A stretch of DNA of 34,322 nt. It comes from Acidobacteriota bacterium. Lineage in GTDB: Bacteria; Acidobacteriota; Blastocatellia; RBC074. Where the stretch lies: contig JAFDVL010000018.1 in assembly GCA_018268995.1 (NCBI GenBank), positions 1 to 34,322 on the forward strand. The letters are read 5' to 3'. The notes below the pieces were generated by a model, which saw nothing but the letters and a program-made list of their open reading frames with translations, did no database searches and was not told the DNA's origin. The position numbers were made by a program, and so were the translations under genes. The first letter of the stretch is position 1; every line of letters starts with the position of its first letter. Positions 17,360 through 24,401 of the stretch are shown here, one piece after another.

Positions 17360-18319
17360 CTAATTCATCTCTGAGGAATTCTTTCTACGGATGTGAATCA
17401 ATGCCTGAGCATTCCGTCGCAATCCTGCCACCTTGGCACGCTTGATTGCACTCTTACGAAAGCGAGTTGAAAACTCCTCCTGCGACATTGCTGCTAATTC
17501 AGACAGATCCAATTCGGTAATGCCAGGACGCGGACTAAAGCGCGCTTCTTCGGTCAGTTTGGAAAATCGCGACCACGGGCAAACATCCTGACAAGTGTCG
17601 CAACCATAAACCCAGCCTTCCAGCTTTTCCCGCATTTCTTCCGGCAATTCTTCGCTGCGCAGTTCAATCGTGCCGTACGAAATACACCGCGTCGCGTCCA
17701 ATTTGTATGGCTCAAAAATCGCGCCTGTCGGGCAGGCATCCAGGCAGGCAGTGCATTTGCCGCAATGGTCTTTTTCAATGTGGTTATCGTATTCCAGCTC
17801 GATTGAAAGCAGGAGTTCTCCTAAAAACACCCACGATCCAAATTCGCGCGTGATGACATTCGTATGTTTCCCAAGCCAGCCAATGCCTGCGCGAACGGCC
17901 CAGGCTTTGTCCATCATCGGCGCGGTATCCACACAAATTTTGCTTTCGATTTCTGGTGCCTGCGACAGAATCCAATCGCGGAGCGCTTTCAATTTGTCTT
18001 GCAGCACATCGTGATAATCATCGCCCCAGGCATAGCGCGAAACTTTGCCCGTCTCGGCATCTTCGGAATGTTTTTCCGGGCGATAGTAATTAAGCGCTAC
18101 GCAAATGACGGATTTAGCGGAGGGAAGTAATAAGCGGGGATCAGATCGTTTGGCAGGATCGCGCGCCAAATAATGCATCGTGCCGTGAAAGTTGCGTTCC
18201 AGCCACGCCTGCAATTGCAGCCCTTCTTCAGTCAACGCAGTGGCAGGCACAATGCCAATTTTATGAAAGCCCAATACGTATGCCTGGCGCTTGATTTCTT
18301 CTGCTTGCACTTTTCCCAT
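17360..18319 (-). CDS. queG: epoxyqueuosine reductase
   Basis: 319 aa. Catalyses the last step of queuosine synthesis, reducing epoxyqueuosine in the anticodon wobble position of Tyr/His/Asp/Asn tRNAs. It is cobalamin- and iron-sulfur-dependent. The N-terminal half is the cobalamin-binding reductase domain, including the conserved VDTAPMMDKAWA segment (130-141) and GWLGKHTN. Two [4Fe-4S] cluster motifs follow: CGKCTACLDACPTGA (C186, C189, C192, C196) and C212...CDTCQDVCPWS (C240, C243, C247). Length is slightly under the usual 340-380 aa because the C-terminal HEAT-like extension is absent, as in many QueG proteins. No other queuosine genes are in the window. Confidence 0.96.
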   Translation of the reverse strand: MGKVQAEEIKRQAYVLGFHKIGIVPATALTEEGLQLQAWLERNFHGTMHYLARDPAKRSDPRLLLPSAKSVICVALNYYRPEKHSEDAETGKVSRYAWGDDYHDVLQDKLKALRDWILSQAPEIESKICVDTAPMMDKAWAVRAGIGWLGKHTNVITREFGSWVFLGELLLSIELEYDNHIEKDHCGKCTACLDACPTGAIFEPYKLDATRCISYGTIELRSEELPEEMREKLEGWVYGCDTCQDVCPWSRFSKLTEEARFSPRPGITELDLSELAAMSQEEFSTRFRKSAIKRAKVAGLRRNAQALIHIRRKNSSEMN

Positions 18320-18375
18320 TGCTCGACATTCTCAGCGGGAAAACCCTTTACGAGCAAGCTGAAAAACGTTGGGCG

Positions 18376-20409
18376 TCAATTTACATAGAGTTCGTCGTTA
18401 GTAGCACTGGCTACCGTAACGCCCTTGGCATCAACCAACAAAACGCGCAAAGCCCCTCGCCCCTGACCGAAGTGCAGGAGTTCTTGCAGTTTTCCTTTTT
18501 GGTCCTGCGCCGAAAGCGTCAGCCATTTTTCTGTGGCTACACAAAGCAACAAATCCCGATGCAGTTTTCTTTCCGCGAATAACTCACCAAAAGGCACTTG
18601 ATTTTGAGCGAGTCGAACGACATCTGTGTCGTCTTTGACCGGAACCTTGTTCTTTGACGAAGCAAAGCGAAGGCCTGCGACGGCAACAATCAACAAAATT
18701 GCTACGGCTACCATCCACTTGAGCCATGAACCTGATGTGGCAGGTGTCGTAGTTTGAGGAGCGATGGTTTTCTGAACAACTTCCGGCGTGGAGTCCGCAG
18801 AAATTGGAGGATAGCCTTCTTCCTTTTCAGCAGTTTCATAGGGGGTAATCTCACTGGCGCTACGGCGGACGATAGCGGATTGCAGGCGCAACCGGGCCGC
18901 CATCAATTGATTGTAAACATGCAGCAAAACTTCGTAATTAGTGTTCTGGCTATGCTTGTGAGCAGCTTTAATCAACTCGCGCGTTTCGTCGCTGCGTTGC
19001 CCTAAAGCCTCAAACAAGCGATCCATTCGCACTTCGATATCCTCACCTGGTTCGCAATCTTCCCCCAGTTCATTTTGAATCACTTTGTCAGCATTAAAGA
19101 TCAATTCCAGCGACGCGCGTCTGGCCTTGTTTTCACCTTTCAAATCTTCGTTTTCGCCATCAGGCAAAGGAGAGAGAAAACAATGCAGGTCGAGTTTACG
19201 AACTTCAGCTGAAGCTTTGTGAAAGCCCGCGAGCAATTCCTGATTTTCAGGCTGTTCGGCCAGAACTTGCCAGGACTCAGCTTCTAGGTTATTTGCCACC
19301 TCAGTCATCGCGGTCTCTATACCTGTATTCAGATCGTCAGGCAGTTCATCAGTAAGTTCCGGTGTCGAGGCAGAGAGTAGCGCAGGAATCTGAAAGTCTG
19401 TTTTCTCTTCGGCCTTGGTTGCCAGCCGTAGCAATCCCATAAACCGCGAAACCCGTCCTTGTTCGACTTCACAGTGTTGGCTGCTGGCTTGTAGTTCTGC
19501 CAGAATGCGCGAAATTTCATCTGGCCCGTTTGAATAGGTATCACTGAAAGCATCCACCAGGTTTTGAATCATTGCCGGTGCTTCGCGCATTTCTTCGCTT
19601 TCAATTTCAAGCAAAGACAAGAAGTGATTCGCAATGATGACATTGGCTTCTACTGAGGCCGCCGTCACTTCAGGTAGGAAAAGGGCATTTCCAACGCGGG
19701 TTTTGAAATCTCGTATTCGTTGGAAAAAGGATTTACTAACCAGAATCTCAAGCTTATTGATCGTCTTAATCTCAACAATGAAATTATCAAACTCTTTAAT
19801 GTATTGAGTGACACGTTCGGAATCTTCATCCTCCCGGTGAAGATTTTCGCCCCAGGCCCGACACATTTCTATCAGCCGTTTGGCAATTTGTTTGCGATTA
19901 ATCCGCAGATGGCGCTGACGTCCAGCCTGACCAGGATCGGTATTGGAAAAAAGGCGGGTAATGACAAAATCATATTTGCTGCGGCTGGCGTCCGTGGGTG
20001 GAAGTGCGCGATAAAAGCTGGTCAGTGCCGCCAGGGAATTCAAATCCAGCAAGGAACTGTCGCCGTCACAAAACCGCCGCAAATCGTACGGCATAATAAC
20101 GTCATCGCGCCGGATTAAATTCTCGAAGGCAGCCTCTAACTCCTCATCAACGCCTTTTCGCGCCACACGGATTTTTGCCTCGTTGCCTTCTCGCAATGCC
20201 AGATTGAGCGCATTGATCGAGATCACCACGGACTTCAGATCAAAGGCTTTAGGAAGACGGCTGAGCGCCGCGCGTTCTAAATAGGCAATCACGCGCTCTG
20301 TCGCTTGCAGCGACTTCATTTTTTCAATCGCGCGACGCAGGTAGGCAAGAGTGTCCTTGGCCACTTGTGGAGTCAGCCCCTTAGTGGGAGTTGCAGCGGA
20401 TCGTGACAT
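18376..20409 (-). CDS. unknown 677-aa protein, long helical region and one membrane segment
   Basis: Not recognised. Residues 1-530 are predicted mainly helical and charged, cytoplasmic by inference, with no nucleotide-binding or catalytic motif seen. A Pro/Thr-rich linker (about 530-560) leads to one transmembrane segment (about 565-583, WMVAVAILLIVAVAGL), and a small C-terminal domain of about 90 residues lies across the membrane. That domain ends in a beta-type stretch (GALRVLLVDAKGVTVASA). The gene starts 11 bases after the stop of the type IV pilin-like gene, so the two are probably one transcript. The layout of a large cytoplasmic part, one helix and a small outer domain suggests signal transfer or assembly across the membrane, possibly linked to the pilin; this is inference only. 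Confidence 0.8.
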   Translation of the reverse strand: MSRSAATPTKGLTPQVAKDTLAYLRRAIEKMKSLQATERVIAYLERAALSRLPKAFDLKSVVISINALNLALREGNEAKIRVARKGVDEELEAAFENLIRRDDVIMPYDLRRFCDGDSSLLDLNSLAALTSFYRALPPTDASRSKYDFVITRLFSNTDPGQAGRQRHLRINRKQIAKRLIEMCRAWGENLHREDEDSERVTQYIKEFDNFIVEIKTINKLEILVSKSFFQRIRDFKTRVGNALFLPEVTAASVEANVIIANHFLSLLEIESEEMREAPAMIQNLVDAFSDTYSNGPDEISRILAELQASSQHCEVEQGRVSRFMGLLRLATKAEEKTDFQIPALLSASTPELTDELPDDLNTGIETAMTEVANNLEAESWQVLAEQPENQELLAGFHKASAEVRKLDLHCFLSPLPDGENEDLKGENKARRASLELIFNADKVIQNELGEDCEPGEDIEVRMDRLFEALGQRSDETRELIKAAHKHSQNTNYEVLLHVYNQLMAARLRLQSAIVRRSASEITPYETAEKEEGYPPISADSTPEVVQKTIAPQTTTPATSGSWLKWMVAVAILLIVAVAGLRFASSKNKVPVKDDTDVVRLAQNQVPFGELFAERKLHRDLLLCVATEKWLTLSAQDQKGKLQELLHFGQGRGALRVLLVDAKGVTVASATNDELYVN

Positions 20410-20420
20410 AGCGTAGCCCT

Positions 20421-20885
20421 TTATTCGAATTTCACCAGATACCGAGAGACCGGCAATACCTGTTGCATTGTGCCATTCGTACTTACTAAATATTTGGCGG
20501 CAGTTCCGTCGCTTTCGAAGCCGTTCGATTCAATGGCAAAGCTGGTAGTTAAACTGGTGGTGCTGGGGGAAGGTGGCACCATCTGATAGGTATATCCATT
20601 GCTAAAAAGTTCTGTAGCGGTCGTCATGCTCCCTAAGCCGCCGCCCTGAAAGGAATTCAATTCAGACAAGCTGGCATAGCGGGAGTTTTGCATAAAATAG
20701 TTGTGTTCGGCTGTATGCATGAGTCGCAGACTGGAAATCGCAGCAGCACGCCGGGAAGACACACGGGCATCAAGTAAAAGCGGAGTGGCAACCGCAGCCA
20801 GAATGCCAATGATCGCAATCACGATCAATAATTCAATTAGCGAGAATCCAGTTTGCGAATGTTGAGTATTCGTCGAGAAAAGCAT
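20421..20885 (-). CDS. type IV pilin-like protein (prepilin)
   Basis: 154 aa. A short leader ends in G13 and is followed by F14-S-L-I-E18-L-L-I-V-I-A-I-I-G-I-L, the classical prepilin peptidase and N-methylation site with the Glu at +5. The hydrophobic alpha1 spine is complete. The C-terminal globular part is small and Ser/Thr-rich, with no cysteine pair. It could be a major pilin, a minor pilin or a pseudopilin of a secretion system; no assembly genes (pilB/C/D) are in the window. AAGGAG seven bases before ATG 20885 fixes the start, and a strong promoter lies upstream. Confidence 0.9.
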   Translation of the reverse strand: MLFSTNTQHSQTGFSLIELLIVIAIIGILAAVATPLLLDARVSSRRAAAISSLRLMHTAEHNYFMQNSRYASLSELNSFQGGGLGSMTTATELFSNGYTYQMVPPSPSTTSLTTSFAIESNGFESDGTAAKYLVSTNGTMQQVLPVSRYLVKFE

Positions 20886-21001
20886 TTTTGTCTCCTTTTC
20901 GGTATAGCCAGAAAATCGGCTAAATCAGCAAGGGCTGTTAGGGCTTTTCTCCGGGGTGTTTGTAGGGGAAATCTCGGCGGGACAGCAGAGAAGATACGGC
21001 T

Positions 21002-21030
21002 CATTATTTCCGGTTGCCGCAACTTGTCAA
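21002..21030 (-). promoter_or_regulatory. putative sigma-70 promoter of the pilin / 677-aa gene pair
   Basis: On the minus strand, a perfect TTGACA (21030-21025) is followed after 16-17 bases by AATAAT/ATAATG (21008-21002). The transcript would have a leader of about 110 bases before the pilin ATG at 20885, long enough for post-transcriptional control. Confidence 0.55.
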
Positions 21031-21053
21031 CAATTTTCTTTTGCGAGGTGGAC

Positions 21054-21857
21054 TCAGGAGCGCGGCGGGTAGGTAACGCGTTCCAGAAAAAGCCCCGATG
21101 GCGGAGCGGTTAAAGCCACGTTCTTCTGTGTCTTTTTATGCACCAACGCCGCAAATTCTTCGGTTGTCATGGTATGTCTGCCGACTTCAACTAAGGCCCC
21201 AACCAAGCGCCGCACCATATTCCATAAAAAATGGGAGGCCGTGATGCGAAACAGAATCAACTGATTTTCCACGGTGATTTCTGCGGCTTCGACTGCCACA
21301 ATCGTGGATTCATCCGGGCGCGAAGGGTCTGCCTTGCTAAAGGCGGAAAAATCATGCCGCCCGACCAAAAATTTCGCGGCTATCGCCATTGCTTCCACGT
21401 CCAGTTTGTCTTTCACCCACCACACATATTTCTTTGCGAACGCAGTTTTGCGCGTGGAGATTTGATAGAGGTACGAACGCGCGATTGCATCATGGCGGGC
21501 GTGAAAATTGGGATGCGCTTCAGACACATCAAGCAAGCAAATATCCGCGGGCAAACGGTCATTCAGACCGAACAAAATATCTTTCGTGCGATAGGGGGTG
21601 CGCGGTCTTTGTCGTAGTCTTAGATGCGCAACCTGCGCGAGCGCATGGACACCAGCATCCGTACGCCCTGAACCACCAAGTTCCACCCGCGCCTGAAAAA
21701 AATCCTCGGCGGCTTTTCTCAACTCACCCTGAATTGTCTTGGCATTCGCCTGCTCCTGCCAGCCGTGATATTTCGTGCCTTCGTATTCCAACGTCAGTTT
21801 CCAACAAAGCGAAGAAGGTGGTCGGTGGCTGGTGGTCAGTGGTCGGTATTTGCTCAC
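21054..21857 (-). CDS. truA: tRNA pseudouridine(38-40) synthase
   Basis: 267 aa. Converts U38-U40 in the tRNA anticodon arm to pseudouridine. The family hallmarks are LEYEGTKYHGWQ (23-34), GRTDAGVHA (64-72) with the catalytic aspartate D67, NFHARHDAIARSYLY and HFLWNMVRRLVGAL. The apparent start is GTG 21857, with only a weak GGGA ribosome site. Residues 5-14 are encoded by one arm of a dispersed GTGGTCGGTGGCTGGTG-type repeat, so the first 16 residues look foreign to the family. The next in-frame start would remove part of the conserved core, so the repeat-derived N-terminus is probably translated. Confidence 0.94.
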   Translation of the reverse strand: MSKYRPLTTSHRPPSSLCWKLTLEYEGTKYHGWQEQANAKTIQGELRKAAEDFFQARVELGGSGRTDAGVHALAQVAHLRLRQRPRTPYRTKDILFGLNDRLPADICLLDVSEAHPNFHARHDAIARSYLYQISTRKTAFAKKYVWWVKDKLDVEAMAIAAKFLVGRHDFSAFSKADPSRPDESTIVAVEAAEITVENQLILFRITASHFLWNMVRRLVGALVEVGRHTMTTEEFAALVHKKTQKNVALTAPPSGLFLERVTYPPRS

Positions 21858-21944
21858 AATGATTTTCCCAAGTTGAACGAATGCGAATTCAGTAGCGGTT
21901 TAAAATTGCGGATTACCAATCACCGATCACCAGCCACCGACCAC
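21818..21944. repeat. inverted repeat pair flanking the truA start
   Basis: A 17-base perfect inverted repeat: GTGGTCGGTGGCTGGTG at 21818-21834 and its complement at 21928-21944. Looser similarity extends both arms outward and inward, and a 93-base loop separates them. The left arm lies inside the truA 5' coding region; the right arm ends five bases before the stop of the HerA gene. The GTGGTC/GGTGGCTGGTG composition is typical of dispersed intergenic repeats. The pair could form a stem that sequesters the truA start or terminates transcription of truA-proximal transcripts. Confidence 0.8.
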
Positions 21945-21948
21945 TGCT

Positions 21949-23625
21949 TCACAAATCCCAGCCTTCTTTCGTATACGTGTCTTTCGGCTTGGGCTTCACG
22001 AGTTTGGCTTCTTCACGCTCCCGCGAAGACTTGGCACTTTTGGTGAAATATTTTTCCCATTCTGCCGGAGCATCAATCGTTTCGCCGCCATGTTTTGTAA
22101 TACGAGGGCGCACTTGCGCCAGCACGGGCGTGTTAATCGCAACACCAGAAACAATCACCTGCCCTTTCGTCAAGGCAGGCAATTCGTCCAGCAAGCGGCG
22201 TCCCGCGCCTTCGACCGATGACGCAATCGTTTGCTGATCTATTGGATTGACGATGCGCATAATGAATTGCGTCATGCATTGCGACAACACGTCCTGATCC
22301 AGCTTGCCGGGGCGTTGCGTAATCAGCCCGATGCCGACGCCGAATTTGCGGCCTTCAGAAAGAATCGTTTTCAGAATATTGGTCGAAACGACCTGTGTTC
22401 CAGCTGGCGCGTAACGATGCGATTCTTCGAGCAACACAAACACCGGATACGGCAAATAACTTTCATCGCCGGTATTCGCCTGCCCACGCACGGTTGCCAC
22501 GCGTGCTTTGTTCAGACGCCGCAGCAAGGTGCCAACGATGACCTGTTGCTCAGTTTCTTCAATGTCAGAAAGTTGCAACACGGAGCATTGACCGGGCCGC
22601 AGCATTTCAGTCAGTTCGATGTGTTCGTGATCCGAAAAGACGTGACTTTGCTCGAAGCGTCGCCGCAGCCGCCATTCCAGCGCGTCAATCGTCGAAGAAT
22701 TACCGCCGCCCTTGCCTTTTTCGTCTTCGTATTTTTGCCCCAAAACTGCATCCAGCAAATCCAGAAATCCCCAAGTCCCGCGCTCGCCGTTTGGGCTATT
22801 CACAATCGAGCGATAAGCCGGTGACAAAATGGATTTCATCTTTTCAGTCATCTCCGGCAGCAAATAAATAATGTCGGCTTCGGTCAAACTGGAGATACGC
22901 ACGCGAATTTTATCGGGCGTGAAGATTTTGACCTCTGGCGCATAATCGCCGCTTTTGAAATTCGGATGCTGATGCAATTCCGTCAGCGTGTGGTATTCGC
23001 CGTGCGGGTCTACGATCAACACCGCCGCGCGATTGTGCGGCATCATCAACTCTTCGATCAGCACGCTTGCCGTGTAGCTTTTGCCAGCGCCTGTGCTTGC
23101 CAACACTGCCAGATGCGTCGAAACCACATCTTTAACCGACAAAACAATCGGCACTTCATCGCGTTTGCGCGTCAGGAGCGATCCAATATGCGCGCCGCCG
23201 TTTTGCCCCTTTTGTCGTGGCGAAAGCATCCGCGAGAGCATTTCATTGGAAGCAATGTAGACACCCTGTCCCGGCATCGGCGGGATGCGTGGATTAATAA
23301 AATCGCTCAACCCTTCGTTGAAATATCCGATTGCCTCGACGGTGATTTCGTACAACTCAACATCCGATTCCGGCAAACCGATCAAGCTGGCAATCAATGA
23401 AGGCGGCGTATTCGGATCAGCCATAAAGCTGTCTGGCAAACACCGCACGAGCGAGCGTTCGGTGATTGTCCCGACAATATTCAGTTTGCCCTCTTCATCG
23501 CCCGTGTCTGCAACATAGAACACAAACTCGCCGATGCGCGTGCTTTTATTGTCGCTGGTGATGAACGTGTATTGATGCGGAAATTCGCCCGGCCCTTTGA
23601 CCGTGCCAATGAGTGTTTCGCTCAT
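21949..23625 (-). CDS. herA: HerA-type hexameric ATPase
   Basis: 558 aa. HerA/FtsK-superfamily DNA-translocating ATPase. A HAS-barrel-like N-terminal domain (about 1-110) precedes Walker A (ASTGAGKS, 176-183, K182), Walker B (VLIVDPHGEY, 202-211), an EESHRYAP sensor segment, and the GLITQRPGKLDQDVLSQ and GQVIVSG motifs. Archaeal HerA pairs with the NurA nuclease to resect DNA ends, and bacterial HerA proteins occur in anti-phage systems. Here no nurA is present. Instead the ATG overlaps the stop of a PIN-like DUF5615 gene by four bases, so the two are translationally coupled. The role (repair or defence) is inferred. Confidence 0.92.
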   Translation of the reverse strand: MSETLIGTVKGPGEFPHQYTFITSDNKSTRIGEFVFYVADTGDEEGKLNIVGTITERSLVRCLPDSFMADPNTPPSLIASLIGLPESDVELYEITVEAIGYFNEGLSDFINPRIPPMPGQGVYIASNEMLSRMLSPRQKGQNGGAHIGSLLTRKRDEVPIVLSVKDVVSTHLAVLASTGAGKSYTASVLIEELMMPHNRAAVLIVDPHGEYHTLTELHQHPNFKSGDYAPEVKIFTPDKIRVRISSLTEADIIYLLPEMTEKMKSILSPAYRSIVNSPNGERGTWGFLDLLDAVLGQKYEDEKGKGGGNSSTIDALEWRLRRRFEQSHVFSDHEHIELTEMLRPGQCSVLQLSDIEETEQQVIVGTLLRRLNKARVATVRGQANTGDESYLPYPVFVLLEESHRYAPAGTQVVSTNILKTILSEGRKFGVGIGLITQRPGKLDQDVLSQCMTQFIMRIVNPIDQQTIASSVEGAGRRLLDELPALTKGQVIVSGVAINTPVLAQVRPRITKHGGETIDAPAEWEKYFTKSAKSSREREEAKLVKPKPKDTYTKEGWDL

Positions 23626-23972
23626 AAAGGTAAATACTCAATCGAATTGAGCCAGTCTTCCTGATTGCTACACACAACAATCAACTCTAAATCTTCAATA
23701 CTTTTGGCCATTGCCAGTTGTCGAGGCACGATAACAATGCCTGCCACTTGCTCACCCTGCTCAAGCAGCGAAGACGCATGAACGGGCATCGTGGAGCGGT
23801 CATGCGTTGCTAACAGACGTTCATTTTTTGCCGCCCATCGCAGTAATTCCGGGTCTTCAGTCTCGATCAATCCTTCCTCATAAGCTGTGACGAAATCCAA
23901 CTCAGGGATTCTTCGCAGCAAACCTCGCAGGATGTCGTGGTCAAAGTCTTGATCTATGAGCAAACGAAGCAT
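23622..23972 (-). CDS. DUF5615 PIN-like protein, probable toxin-type nuclease
   Basis: 116 aa. The N-terminal LRLLIDQDFDHDILRGLLRR, then LLRWAAKNERLLATHDRSTMP and a PRQLAMAKSIEDLEL helix, match the DUF5615 PIN-like family. The acidic residues D8, D10 and D12 and the THDRST segment occupy the metal-site positions. Such proteins are normally the VapC-like partner of a DUF433 antitoxin, and one sits directly upstream (24-base gap). Its TGA overlaps the herA ATG (ATGA), an unusual coupling. The nuclease activity is predicted from the family. Confidence 0.85.
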   Translation of the reverse strand: MLRLLIDQDFDHDILRGLLRRIPELDFVTAYEEGLIETEDPELLRWAAKNERLLATHDRSTMPVHASSLLEQGEQVAGIVIVPRQLAMAKSIEDLELIVVCSNQEDWLNSIEYLPL

Positions 23973-23996
23973 AACGGGGAATGCCGACGAAGGAGT

Positions 23997-24347
23997 TTAG
24001 GTGGTTTGCTGTTCTCTCTGGCGTGCAAGCAGTCGTTCACGCAGATCCGTACGCGCCGTTTGGTGCTGAGTATTCGCGTCAATACTTGCCTGCACTTCAT
24101 CGGCCTTCTTTTCTTGTTGCCGCAAATACTCATCTATTGGTTGCCGATGTGTCAGGTAGTAAGTGATCGTGGCGTAAATATCCGATAAGCGCAACGAAGG
24201 AAATTTATGCGCGATTTGTTCCGGCGTCGCGCCTAAGTTGAAATGGTAAAGCACCGAATCCAAACTCACGCGCGACCCAGTAATGCGAATGGCTCCATTG
24301 GCTAAAACGGTCAAGGGAACTTGCTGTACAGCATCAACAATAATCAT
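23997..24347 (-). CDS. DUF433 antitoxin-like protein
   Basis: 116 aa. DUF433 winged-helix signature: GAIRITGSRVSLDSVLYHFNLGATPEQI followed by FPSLRLSDIYATITYYLTHRQPIDEYL (about residues 18-75). The charged C-terminal helix (75-116) is the usual toxin-binding tail. DUF433 proteins commonly act as DNA-binding antitoxins for DUF5615 PIN-like proteins, and this one is transcribed just ahead of its partner. The upstream gap to the S9 peptidase stop is only 54 bases, so it may be read from that transcript or from an unseen promoter. No strong Shine-Dalgarno is visible. Confidence 0.85.
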   Translation of the reverse strand: MIIVDAVQQVPLTVLANGAIRITGSRVSLDSVLYHFNLGATPEQIAHKFPSLRLSDIYATITYYLTHRQPIDEYLRQQEKKADEVQASIDANTQHQTARTDLRERLLARQREQQTT

Positions 24348-24401
24348 AGCAATGGGAGTGTACCATAGTTGAAAACGACAAGCGGGAGGCTTAATTGCAT
24401 T

